A stretch of DNA of 12,882 bases from contig JAAXXA010000005.1 in the NCBI GenBank assembly GCA_013334735.1, forward strand, positions 2,965 to 15,846. Reading direction: 5' to 3'. Of this stretch, positions 5,716 to 12,882 are shown in pieces. The notes below the pieces were generated by a model, which saw only the letters and a program-made list of their open reading frames with translations, searched no databases and was not told where the DNA came from. Position 1 is the stretch's first letter. The number at the start of each line of letters is the position of its first letter. The position numbers and the translations under genes are program-made. Origin of the DNA: Bacteroidota bacterium. GTDB taxonomy: Bacteria; Bacteroidota; Bacteroidia; Bacteroidales; CG2-30-32-10.

Positions 5716-5725
5716 GGCATAAGGG
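5714..5725 (+). repeat. Single AAGGCATAAGGG word at the end of mlaF
   Basis: It starts in the mlaF stop codon and shares the 11-mer AAGGCATAAGG with 1438-1448. A looser run, AAAAGGGACAAGGGACA, follows. No complementary arm is seen here, so it is a half-element compared with the copies at 1436-1512 and 3178-3248. Confidence 0.5.
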
Positions 5726-5794
5726 AAAATGTAAAAGGGACAAGGGACAGAGCCACAAAAAAAATCTAATTTTTTTGAAGCAAAATAAATTCAA

Positions 5795-6892
5795 ATGAAA
5801 ATAAAAGAAATAATAAGCTGCATTGAAAATTTTGCGCCTCTTAGATTGCAGGAATTATATGATAATTCGGGACTTATTATAGGCGACCCTGAAGATGTTG
5901 TTTCTAAAGCTCTCATTTGTATTGACGTAACGGAAGAAGTTGTTAATGAAGCCATTAAAGGTAAATATGATTTGATAATTTCTCATCATCCTCTTATTTT
6001 TGGAGGGATTAAAAAAATTTCAAAATCCGATTTAACAGGAAAATGTATTATTAAAGCAATAAATAATAATATTGCTATTTACGCGGCGCATACCAATCTT
6101 GACAATATTTTGGATGGAGTAAATTCAATATTATGTCAAAAAATAGGTTTGAAAAATTTTACAATTCTTAAACCTCAAAAAAACATATTAAAAAAATTAG
6201 TAACATATTGTCCTGCCGACAAAGCCGATAAGGTTAGAAATGCATTATTTGAAGCAGGCGCAGGACATATTGGCAATTACGATTGCTGTAGTTTCAACAC
6301 AGCAGGTTCCGGCACTTTCAAGGCATTGGAAAATTCAAAACCTTATGTAGGCAAAATAAATAAGCTTCATTTTGAAAATGAAGTAAAAATTGAAACTGTT
6401 TACCCTGTTTTTCTCGAAAAAAAACTTTTATCTGCTCTGTTTGAATCACATCCTTATGAAGAAGTAGCTTACGATATATACTCAATTGAAAATGAATACA
6501 AAAAGGCAGGATCAGGTTTAGTCGGCGAATTTGAAAAACAGAAAAATACAAAGGATTTTCTTATTGAATTGAAAAACATTTTAAAAATAGGCGCTATAAG
6601 ACATACAAAAATTACAAATAAACATACTGTAAAAAAAGTAGCAATTTGTGGTGGGGCAGGTAGCTTTTTGATAAATGATGCAATAGCAGCAGGCGCTGAT
6701 ATATTTCTTACTTCCGATTTAAAATATCATAATTTTTTTGAAGCCAACGATAAAATGGTTATTGCAGATATTGGTCATTTCGAAAGTGAACAATTTGCCA
6801 AAGAAATATTAATTAAAATACTTAATAAAAAAATTTCTACATTTGCAGTTCAAATTTCAAAAGTTAACACGAACCCTATTTGTTATTTATAA
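5795..6892 (+). CDS. Nif3-like dinuclear metal centre protein (DUF34)
   Basis: This 365-residue protein is of the long Nif3/YqfO type: two halves of the metal-binding fold with a PII/CutA-like domain inserted between (about 130-235). Predicted metal ligands are His64 and His65 in SHHPLIFGG, His99 and Asp103 in AAHTNLDN, and His328 and Glu332 in DIGHFESE, all present. Members form hexameric rings; the old label GTP cyclohydrolase I type 2 is weakly supported and the cellular role remains unsettled. The inserted domain has the usual VPADKADKVRNALFEAGAG-type sequence (here beginning CPADKAD) and SHPYEEVAYD (218-227). The zinc-ribbon coiled-coil gene starts 19 bp downstream, a pairing widely conserved in Bacteroidota that suggests a shared but unknown task. 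Confidence 0.92.
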   Translation: MKIKEIISCIENFAPLRLQELYDNSGLIIGDPEDVVSKALICIDVTEEVVNEAIKGKYDLIISHHPLIFGGIKKISKSDLTGKCIIKAINNNIAIYAAHTNLDNILDGVNSILCQKIGLKNFTILKPQKNILKKLVTYCPADKADKVRNALFEAGAGHIGNYDCCSFNTAGSGTFKALENSKPYVGKINKLHFENEVKIETVYPVFLEKKLLSALFESHPYEEVAYDIYSIENEYKKAGSGLVGEFEKQKNTKDFLIELKNILKIGAIRHTKITNKHTVKKVAICGGAGSFLINDAIAAGADIFLTSDLKYHNFFEANDKMVIADIGHFESEQFAKEILIKILNKKISTFAVQISKVNTNPICYL

Positions 6893-6911
6893 TCAATTAA
6901 ATACATCATAT

Positions 6912-8132
6912 ATGGCTAAAGTTACTAAAAAATCAAAAGATAAAATAATATCTAAAATTGACAAAAGTAAAAAAGTTGTTACCTCTTCAAAATCTTCCAA
7001 AGTGAAGGATTCTGTTAAAAAGAGTAAACCAATAGTTGAGAAAAAATTAAAACCTATAAAAGAAAAAAATAATAAACCTGTAAAAGGGAAAAACATAAAA
7101 CCTGTAAAAGAAAAAAATATTAAACCCATAAAAGAGAAGAAAAACAAACTTGTTAAAGCGAAAAATGTTAAATCATTAAAAGAAAAATATATAAAACCTA
7201 TATCTGTTAAAGAAATAAAATTAAAACCTGTTAAAGAAATAAAAATCAAACCCGTGAAAGAGAAATTACTAAAAACTGATAAAAAGAAAAAATCAAGTGC
7301 AATTGATGAAAAAATAGTTGCCGGCAAAACAACTGATAAAAAAATATATGCTGAAGCTAAAGAAGAAAAGATTGAAAAGATCGAAAAAAAGGAAGATAAA
7401 GGGGAAACTGCAATTGAAAGAAAATTAAAAGCATTAATTAACTTACAATCAATAGACTCTCAGATTGATAAAATTCGTATTATAAGAGGAGAGCTTCCTC
7501 TTGAAATTCAAGATCTTGAAGATGAAATAGCCGGTATTCAAACAAGAATTGAAAATTATGCAAACGAAGTAAATACTTTAGAAGAAGCCATAACCGAAAA
7601 AAAGAATGCAATTAAGCAGTGTCAGGTTTTGATTAAAAAATATGATGCGCAACAATCCAATGTTAGAAATAACAGAGAATATGACTCTCTTTCAAAAGAA
7701 ATAGAATTTCAAAATCTCGAGATACAACTTTGCGAAAAAAGAATAAAAGAATATAAGATAACTCTTGATTCTAAAAAAGAAATCATAGAAAAATCGCAAG
7801 CGCTTTACAATGAAAAGTTCCATGATGCTGAAATTAAAAAATCGGAGTTAACTGATATTATTGAGGAAACTGAAAAAGACGAAAGTGTTTTACATAATAA
7901 ATCTTTAGAAAATCAAAAAATAATCGAAGAAAGATTGCTTATTGCTTATAAAAAGATTAGAAAAAATGCAAGAAATGGTTTAGCAGTTGTTTTTGTTGAA
8001 AGAGACTCCTGTGGCGGTTGCTTTAACAAAATACCACCTCAGCGTCAATTAGAAATCAGGATTCATAAAAAAATTATTGTATGTGAATACTGTGGTCGTA
8101 TTTTGGTTGACCCTGCAATTTCTATTTCCTGA
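6912..8132 (+). CDS. C4 zinc-ribbon coiled-coil protein with lysine-rich repeat extension
   Basis: The C-terminal two thirds (about residues 165-406) match the conserved bacterial protein with a long antiparallel coiled coil (LINLQSIDSQIDKIR... to about 345) and a four-cysteine zinc ribbon: Cys367 and Cys370 in CGGC, Cys391 and Cys394 in CEYC, with IPPQRQLEIR between them. Relatives (DUF164, including chlamydial CdsZ) are thought to be scaffold-like. Family members are usually near 250 residues. This one is 406 because of an N-terminal extension of about 165 residues very rich in Lys, including about nine octapeptide-like repeats of the form KPVKEKNI (47-120). Such a region should be disordered and could bind nucleic acid or ribosomes. 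The start at 6912 leaves a 19-bp gap after nif3. A terminator-like hairpin follows. Confidence 0.88.
   Translation: MAKVTKKSKDKIISKIDKSKKVVTSSKSSKVKDSVKKSKPIVEKKLKPIKEKNNKPVKGKNIKPVKEKNIKPIKEKKNKLVKAKNVKSLKEKYIKPISVKEIKLKPVKEIKIKPVKEKLLKTDKKKKSSAIDEKIVAGKTTDKKIYAEAKEEKIEKIEKKEDKGETAIERKLKALINLQSIDSQIDKIRIIRGELPLEIQDLEDEIAGIQTRIENYANEVNTLEEAITEKKNAIKQCQVLIKKYDAQQSNVRNNREYDSLSKEIEFQNLEIQLCEKRIKEYKITLDSKKEIIEKSQALYNEKFHDAEIKKSELTDIIEETEKDESVLHNKSLENQKIIEERLLIAYKKIRKNARNGLAVVFVERDSCGGCFNKIPPQRQLEIRIHKKIIVCEYCGRILVDPAISIS
7050..7271 (+). repeat. Coding repeat array, about nine units of Lys-Pro-Val-Lys-Glu-Lys-Asn-Ile
   Basis: Units read KPIKEKNN, KPVKGKNI, KPVKEKNI, KPIKEKKN, KLVKAKNV, KSLKEKYI, KPISVKEIKL, KPVKEIKI and KPVKEKLL. 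Most are 24 bp and one is 30 bp. The units differ at codon level (CCT/CCC, GTA/GTT/ATA), so the array is not a recent clean expansion. Confidence 0.88.
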
Positions 8133-8159
8133 AAATACAAAAATTTATGTTTTAAAGAG

Positions 8160-8192
8160 GAGGAGAATATTTAAAACTTCTCCTCTTTTTTT
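8160..8192 (+). terminator. Terminator-like hairpin after the zinc-ribbon gene
   Basis: GAGGAGAA (8160-8167) pairs with TTCTCCTC (8178-8185) around a 10-base loop and is followed by seven T residues. It lies 27 bp after the zinc-ribbon stop and ends only 9 bp before the ATG of the TPR gene, so it may end the upstream transcript, attenuate the downstream one, or both. Confidence 0.7.
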
Positions 8193-8201
8193 ATAAATAA
8201 T

Positions 8202-9701
8202 ATGAAAAAACTATCATTACTAATATTTTTAACCGGTTTTTTATATTCTGTATCTTTTGCTTCATTCGATTTTAACACGAATTGCAAAACTGCTTACGAA
8301 AAAATTATTAATCTGCGTTTTGATGAAGGAAAAAAACTTATTGAAAATGAAAAAACGACACATCCATCCAATCTGATACCACTTTATCTGGATAATTATA
8401 TTGACTTTCTAAAAATATTTATTTCAGAAGATATTAGCCTTTTCAATAAACTTAAATCAAATAAAGATATAAGAATTAACAAAATAGAAGATGAGGAAAA
8501 CGAGTCTCCTTATTATAATTATTGCATTGCCGAAATTAATTTACAATGGGCTTTTGCACGTTTAAAATTTAAAGAATATATTACCGCGGCTAGTGAAATA
8601 AATTCGGCATACAAATTATTAGAAAAAAACGAAAAAGCATATCCCAAATTTATTCCCAACAGAAAAGGTCTTGGCTTGCTACATTCAATGATTGGTACAA
8701 TTCCCGATGATTATAAATGGGTGTCAAAATTAATTGGAATGAACGGCTCTGTAAATCAAGGCATTAACGAGCTATCTTCGTTGCTTCTTACGGCAACAAT
8801 AGATCCTGAATACGAATATTTAAAAACAGAATGTATTTTTTACTTATCTTTTATTGAACTGAACGCGCAAAGCAATAAAGAAGGAGCATTAAAACTTAGT
8901 AAATATCTCGAAAAACCTGAGTATTCGGAATTAATACAAAACAATCCTTTATTATGCTATGCCTGCTCAAACATCGCTTTAAAAACATTTGCAAATGATA
9001 AGGCTATAAAAATACTTTTAGCTCGCCCTACCGATAAAGAATATTATCCATTTCATTATTTGGATTATCAAACAGGCATCGCAAAATTAAACAGATTAGA
9101 CAGTGATGCTTACAAATATTTTTACAGTTTTATTTTAAATTTTAAAGGACAGAACTATATTAAATCGGCATACCAAAAACTTGCATGGTATTACTTGATT
9201 AATAATAACACCGCCAAGTACAAAGAAAAAATGAACAATGTATTAACATTAGGCAGTACATTAGTAGATGAAGACGGTCAGGCTTTAACAGAGGCAAAGA
9301 GCAATACTATTCCCAATATTATTCTGTTGAAAGCCCGATTACTTTGTGATGGAGGCTATTTTCAAAAAGCGCTTAATATTCTTTCAGAAAAAAAACCAAG
9401 TGAATTTTGTGTTTCTCCAAAAGATTTCCTTGAATATTCTTACCGTTTAGGGCGAATTTATCATGAATGGGGTTTAAGCGCCAAAGCTATCCCGTTTTAT
9501 GAATTAACAATTAAGAATGGTTCATCATCAATATATTATTTTGCTGCAAATTCAGCTCTTCACCTTGGTTACATTTACGAAAATAATGGAAACAAAGAAA
9601 AAGCAAAATATTATTACGAACTATGCAGTTCGATGAAAAATACTGAATACAAAAACAGTATTAATCAAAAAGCCAAAGCAGGACTAAATCGTTTGCAATA
9701 A
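8202..9701 (+). CDS. Exported tetratricopeptide-type repeat protein
   Basis: This 499-residue protein has a clear Sec signal peptide: MKKLSL, a hydrophobic core, and a probable cleavage after VSFA (residue 20). It is therefore periplasmic or surface-exposed. The rest is mostly helical with TPR-like pairs, clearest near the C-terminus: YSYRLGRIYHEWGLSAKAIPFYE and SALHLGYIYENNGNKEKAKYYYE. TPR solenoids bind other proteins and carry no catalytic motif. The stop codon TAA abuts the ATG of the next gene, a glycosyltransferase, so the two are probably translationally coupled; the TPR protein may organise a glycan or envelope assembly step. I cannot assign a family name. Similar TPR proteins are frequent in Bacteroidota. 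No promoter is obvious in the 9 bp after the upstream hairpin. Confidence 0.8.
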   Translation: MKKLSLLIFLTGFLYSVSFASFDFNTNCKTAYEKIINLRFDEGKKLIENEKTTHPSNLIPLYLDNYIDFLKIFISEDISLFNKLKSNKDIRINKIEDEENESPYYNYCIAEINLQWAFARLKFKEYITAASEINSAYKLLEKNEKAYPKFIPNRKGLGLLHSMIGTIPDDYKWVSKLIGMNGSVNQGINELSSLLLTATIDPEYEYLKTECIFYLSFIELNAQSNKEGALKLSKYLEKPEYSELIQNNPLLCYACSNIALKTFANDKAIKILLARPTDKEYYPFHYLDYQTGIAKLNRLDSDAYKYFYSFILNFKGQNYIKSAYQKLAWYYLINNNTAKYKEKMNNVLTLGSTLVDEDGQALTEAKSNTIPNIILLKARLLCDGGYFQKALNILSEKKPSEFCVSPKDFLEYSYRLGRIYHEWGLSAKAIPFYELTIKNGSSSIYYFAANSALHLGYIYENNGNKEKAKYYYELCSSMKNTEYKNSINQKAKAGLNRLQ

Positions 9702-10817
9702 ATGAAAAAAGTAATTATATCCGTAACTAACGATCTGAGTACCGACCGTCGTGTTGACAGAACATGCACGACATTAGTAAAACTCGGGTTTGAAGTACTT
9801 CTTGTAGGAAGAAAACGCCGAAAAAGCCTTCCCCTCGAAGCACGCGAATATGATACAAAACGTATGTTCTTGTTTTTCGAAAAAGGATTTTTGTTTTATG
9901 CAGAATATAATTTTCGTTTATTTTTATTTCTTCTGCTTCGCAAGTGCAACCTGCTTGTAGCAAATGATCTCGACACTTTATTACCTAATTACCTGATAAA
10001 AAAAATAAAAAAAAATAATCTCGTTTATGACAGCCATGAATATTTTACCGGAGTTCCCGAACTTGAAAAAAGAAAATTTGTAAGAACTTTCTGGAAAAAA
10101 ATTGAACATTGGATTTTCCCTAAACTCACGGATATTATTACAGTAAATGATTCCATTGCCAATTTATACAAAACTGAGTATGGGAAAGAATTGAGTGTTG
10201 TAAGAAATATTCCCGCATTGCAAAAACACAAGGAAACCAGATCAAAAAAAGAATTGGGAATTGATGAAAGTAAGTTTATTATTTTGCTGCAGGGCGCGGG
10301 TATTAATATTGACAGAGGCGCAGAAGAAGCGGTTTTGGCAATGCAGTTTGTTGAAAATGCAATAATGTATATTGTAGGTGATGGAGATGTGATAGATATT
10401 TTAAAAGAAATTACAGTTAAAAAAAATCTTGAACAAAAAATTAAATTTATTCCAAAACAGCCGATGGAAAAGCTTTTTCAATATACTGCCCATGCGGATA
10501 TAGGTTTAACATTGGACAAAGACACCAATATTAATTACCGTTTCAGTTTACCTAATAAGTTGTTTGATTATATACATGCTGGAGTACCTGTTTTAGCCTC
10601 TCCGCTAGTTGAGGTGGAAAAAATTATTCACAAATATAATATTGGCTATATTATTGAAAATCATAATCCTGAGCACATTGCGGAAAAACTAAATAATTTA
10701 ATTGTTGATAAAGTAAATTTGAAGATTCTAAAAGAAAATTGTATTATTGCATCTCAAAGCTTAAATTGGACGAACGAAGAAAATAAATTGATTGATGTTT
10801 TCAAGAAATATATTTAG
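9702..10817 (+). CDS. GT-B glycosyltransferase, GT4-like
   Basis: This 371-residue protein probably transfers a sugar from a nucleotide donor to a surface glycan or lipid-linked acceptor on the cytoplasmic face of the inner membrane. The N-terminal Rossmann-like half has VIISVTNDLSTDRRVDR, the ANDLDTLLP segment (87-95) and YDSHEYF (109-115). The C-terminal donor-binding half has LQGAGINIDRGAEEAV (196 onward), IVGDGD, and SLPNKLFDYIHAGVPVLAS (282-300), which corresponds to the EX7E-type donor site in GT4 enzymes, here with Asp in the LFDY position. Hydrophobic patches around 55-86 may anchor it to the membrane. The donor sugar cannot be told from sequence. It begins directly after the TPR gene stop and its end overlaps the next glycosyltransferase gene, so the three form an operon. 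Confidence 0.85.
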   Translation: MKKVIISVTNDLSTDRRVDRTCTTLVKLGFEVLLVGRKRRKSLPLEAREYDTKRMFLFFEKGFLFYAEYNFRLFLFLLLRKCNLLVANDLDTLLPNYLIKKIKKNNLVYDSHEYFTGVPELEKRKFVRTFWKKIEHWIFPKLTDIITVNDSIANLYKTEYGKELSVVRNIPALQKHKETRSKKELGIDESKFIILLQGAGINIDRGAEEAVLAMQFVENAIMYIVGDGDVIDILKEITVKKNLEQKIKFIPKQPMEKLFQYTAHADIGLTLDKDTNINYRFSLPNKLFDYIHAGVPVLASPLVEVEKIIHKYNIGYIIENHNPEHIAEKLNNLIVDKVNLKILKENCIIASQSLNWTNEENKLIDVFKKYI

Positions 10818-11949
10818 TGCAGCAAAAAATGAAGTCGAAATTGTAGCATTCGACATTCCTTATCCTCCAAATTACGGGGGTGTAATTGATGTGTTTTACA
10901 AAATAAAGGCTTTTAAAAGAGCCGGAATAAAAGTAAATCTGCATTGCTTCGAATATGGGCGAAAACCCTCCCCCGAGCTTGAAGCTTTGTGCGAAAAAGT
11001 AACTTATTATCAACGGAAAATTACAAAGACAAATTTATTCAGACGTCGTCCGTACATTGTTGTTACCCGTAATTCGGAAGATTTGATTAAAAACCTTTGC
11101 AAAAACAACAATCCCATACTATTTGAAGGATTACACACTTGTTTTTATCTGGACGACAAAAAGGTAAAGAGAAGAAAGATGATTGTACGTACCCATAATA
11201 TTGAGCATTATTATTATCAGAATTTGGCTAAAGTAGAAAAAGAAATTTTTAAAAAATATTATTTTTATAACGAAGCTCAAAAGTTAAGACGTTACGAAAA
11301 AATATTGGAAAGCTCGAGTGGTATAGCTGCCATTTCAATACATGACGGGGATTATTTTACTAAAAAGTATAAAAAAACAAAAGTTAAAGTTGTTTCTGCT
11401 TTTCATCCAAATGAAGAAATTGATATTAAAGAAGGTCTCGGAAATTATGCTCTTTACCATGGCAGCCTTGCTGTTGGAGAAAATAACGAAGCGGCGCTAT
11501 ATCTGGTTGAAGAAGTTTTTAACGATCTCGATATCCCTCTTATAATTGCAGGGAACAAACCATCTAAAGAGCTTCGCGATGCAGTTGCGAAACATAGCAA
11601 TATCACGCTAAAAACAGATATCTCTACTATAGAAATTTATAAATTGATCAAAGATGCGCAAATAAATGTTTTACCAACATTTCAGGCAACCGGTATAAAG
11701 TTAAAACTTCTTGCCGCGTTATATACCGGAAGGCACTGTATTGTAAATGCGCCAATGGTAGAAGATACGGGTCTCGAAAAATTGTGTATCATTAAACCCA
11801 GCGCTATTGAAATGAAAGAAGCTGTTAAGGAAATGATGAAAATACCTTTTGGATCGCACGACATTTCAAAAAGAAAACGCGCATTAAACGACAGCATTTA
11901 TTCAAACAATTACAACATAAATCAATTGATAGAAATGCTGTTTTCGTGA
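10795..11949 (+). CDS. GT-B glycosyltransferase, second in the operon
   Basis: This 384-residue glycosyltransferase has the N-terminal loop DIPYPPNYGGVIDVFYKIKA (20-39), a typical glycine-containing acceptor-side motif of GT4-like enzymes, followed by FEYGR, RTHNIEHYYY (132-141) and the interdomain helix region KLRRYEKILESSSGIAAIS. The C-terminal half has YHGSLAVGENNEAA (221-234), IIAGNKPS and LPTFQATGIKLKLLAALYTGR (293-313), corresponding to the donor-binding region. The start overlaps the previous gene by 23 bp; the ATG at 10795 is the nearest in-frame one, since the conserved part begins at EIVAFD (residue 15), and a TTG at 10792 is also possible. Its 3' end overlaps the convergent FtsE-like gene by 28 bp. 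It probably acts on the same glycan as its neighbour; a link to manC is plausible but unproven. Confidence 0.83.
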   Translation: MFSRNIFSAAKNEVEIVAFDIPYPPNYGGVIDVFYKIKAFKRAGIKVNLHCFEYGRKPSPELEALCEKVTYYQRKITKTNLFRRRPYIVVTRNSEDLIKNLCKNNNPILFEGLHTCFYLDDKKVKRRKMIVRTHNIEHYYYQNLAKVEKEIFKKYYFYNEAQKLRRYEKILESSSGIAAISIHDGDYFTKKYKKTKVKVVSAFHPNEEIDIKEGLGNYALYHGSLAVGENNEAALYLVEEVFNDLDIPLIIAGNKPSKELRDAVAKHSNITLKTDISTIEIYKLIKDAQINVLPTFQATGIKLKLLAALYTGRHCIVNAPMVEDTGLEKLCIIKPSAIEMKEAVKEMMKIPFGSHDISKRKRALNDSIYSNNYNINQLIEMLFS

Positions 11950-12632
11950 AAATAATGGTTCTTTAATTCAATCACACTACCATTTTCGCATTTTAAAGTT
12001 CTTGATGGAAATTTTTCAAAAAGTGAATAATCGTGCGTTGCCATTAGCACAGCCCTCCCCGATTTGCTTATATCAAACAATAATTGCATAATACCTTCCG
12101 AAGTTTCAGGATCGAGATTACCTGTTGGTTCGTCGGCAAGTATAATATCGGGGTCATTTAATAAAGCTCTTGCAATAACAACTCTTTGCTGCTCGCCACC
12201 CGATAGCTGGTGCGGCATTTTTAATCCTTTGGCTCCAACGCCTACTTTGTCCAATACTTCCTGAATACAAAGCCTGATAGCTTCCGGGTCTTTCCATCCT
12301 GTTGCTTTAAGAACAAATAAAAGGTTGTCATTTACGCTCCTGTCAATAAGTAATTGAAAATCCTGAAATACAATTCCAATCTTTCGACGGAGAAATGGGA
12401 TTTCTTTGTTTTTAATATCTTTTAAATCATAGCCGGCAACTTTTAAATCGCCTGTTATCAAAGGTAAATCGGCATATAACACTTTTAGCAAGCTACTCTT
12501 TCCCATTCCTGTTTTTCCTATCAAATAAACAAATTCCCCTTTGTTGATTTTTACATTTATGTTCGAAAGTATAAGATTGTTCTTCTGATAAACGCTCGCG
12601 TTATTTATTTCTATTATAGATTCTTCTGCCAT
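11922..12632 (-). CDS. ftsE: FtsE-like ABC transporter ATPase
   Basis: This 236-residue ATPase is of the FtsE/LolD-type group. In Bacteroidota the gene in this setting is usually annotated as FtsE, which with the membrane protein FtsX controls peptidoglycan hydrolases at division. Motifs are complete: Walker A GKTGMGKSS (39-47), Q-loop Gln90 in GIVFQDFQLL, signature LSGGEQQRVVIARAL (143-157), Walker B IILADEP (163-169), GNLDP, and switch His200 in MATHDYSLF. The GIVFQDFQLL segment is typical of FtsE. No ftsX gene lies next to it, so LolD- or MacB-type ATPases remain alternatives. The small conserved gene upstream ends 27 bp before its start, so they are probably co-transcribed. Its 3' end overlaps the convergent glycosyltransferase gene. 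Confidence 0.85.
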   Translation of the reverse strand: MAEESIIEINNASVYQKNNLILSNINVKINKGEFVYLIGKTGMGKSSLLKVLYADLPLITGDLKVAGYDLKDIKNKEIPFLRRKIGIVFQDFQLLIDRSVNDNLLFVLKATGWKDPEAIRLCIQEVLDKVGVGAKGLKMPHQLSGGEQQRVVIARALLNDPDIILADEPTGNLDPETSEGIMQLLFDISKSGRAVLMATHDYSLFEKFPSRTLKCENGSVIELKNHYFHENSISIN

Positions 12633-12659
12633 CTGATAAAAGTGTTTTTATAAAAATAT

Positions 12660-12863
12660 TTAAAAATTAATTTTATATATTTTCCCGTAAGGAATTTCGT
12701 TTATTATTTTTTTTATACTGCTGCCGTTATCCGAAAACTCAAATTTGTTAAGCGAACTAATGGCATTTTCAGCTCTAAAATATGCTATTAATGTAAAATT
12801 ATCATCACGTATCTGAACATAATCGGGTATTTTGGCGCTTCCTTTAATTTTAAGAATGTACAT
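12660..12863 (-). CDS. Small conserved protein upstream of ftsE
   Basis: This 67-residue protein reads MYILKIKGSAKIPDYVQIRDDNFTLIAYFR and so on in three or four predicted strands followed by a helix and IPYGKIYKINF. It has no signal peptide, membrane segment or catalytic motif, so it is probably a small cytoplasmic beta-rich protein. I recall similar short proteins next to ftsE in Flavobacteria and other Bacteroidota (annotated fjo21-like), but its function is unknown to me. The pairing with ftsE on the same strand, 27 bp apart, suggests a joint transcript. The start at 12863 is the only ATG giving the full first strand. Confidence 0.7.
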   Translation of the reverse strand: MYILKIKGSAKIPDYVQIRDDNFTLIAYFRAENAISSLNKFEFSDNGSSIKKIINEIPYGKIYKINF

Positions 12864-12882
12864 TTTATTATTATTAAAATAT

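Noticed and set aside
6843..6911. Upstream start for the zinc-ribbon gene overlapping nif3
   Set aside because: It would overlap the nif3 coding region by 50 bp in another frame; the ATG at 6912 directly precedes the lysine-rich tail and leaves a normal 19-bp gap.
7050..7271. Repeat array considered as CRISPR or other noncoding repeat
   Set aside because: Units are about 24 bp, contiguous without spacers and in frame with a conserved protein; it is a coding repeat.
6893..7327. Long minus-strand reading frame (144 codons) rich in Phe, opposite the lysine-rich tail
   Set aside because: It is the antisense image of the AAA/AAG-rich repeat array; the Phe runs come from TTT/TTC complementing Lys codons, and it has no family features.

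Overview
This window reads as chromosomal DNA from a low-G+C member of the Bacteroidota, most likely Bacteroidales-like. The gene content supports this: short tailless SSB proteins, a single-domain mannose-1-phosphate guanylyltransferase, an MlaE/MlaF pair without MlaD, Nif3 followed by a C4 zinc-ribbon coiled-coil protein, and a small conserved protein ahead of an FtsE-like ATPase. Shine-Dalgarno sequences are mostly absent or weak, and several upstream regions carry the Bacteroidota -7 box TAnnTTTG. Assignment below phylum level is not possible from the sequence alone.

Layout. 1-105 is the end of an insertion sequence, probably IS3 family / IS150 group, with the first 12 codons of its transposase OrfA running off the left edge. 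It stops 14 bp short of a hicA-hicB toxin-antitoxin operon on the minus strand (120-727), which has a well-formed -33/-7 promoter. A 366-bp gene-free stretch separates this from two tandem plus-strand genes for short SSB paralogs (1094-1426 and 1580-1918). Those end at a strong bidirectional terminator (1947-1987). Next come three minus-strand genes: a small putative lipoprotein, a SprT-like metalloprotease domain protein, and mannose-1-phosphate guanylyltransferase (4137 down to 1997).

From about 4.1 kb the plus strand carries an MlaE-like permease and MlaF-like ATPase overlapping at TAATG, then Nif3, then the zinc-ribbon coiled-coil protein, which ends at a terminator-like hairpin (8160-8192). 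Nine bases later a second plus-strand block starts: an exported TPR-type protein, then two GT-B glycosyltransferases, joined by an abutting start/stop and by a 23-bp overlap. The second glycosyltransferase gene overlaps tail to tail with a minus-strand FtsE-like ATPase gene, which is preceded by a small conserved protein.

Functionally most of the window is core envelope and housekeeping biology: lipid transport, GDP-mannose supply, glycan assembly and an FtsE-type ATPase. The accessory part is the first 2 kb (IS end, toxin-antitoxin pair, duplicated SSBs). I found no convincing new defence or mobile system. The best second-look items are the perfectly conserved 45-bp start region shared by the diverged SSB genes, the lysine-rich octapeptide-repeat extension on the zinc-ribbon protein, dispersed GGCATAAGG-type intergenic repeats, and the hairpins at the IS end and just ahead of the TPR gene.
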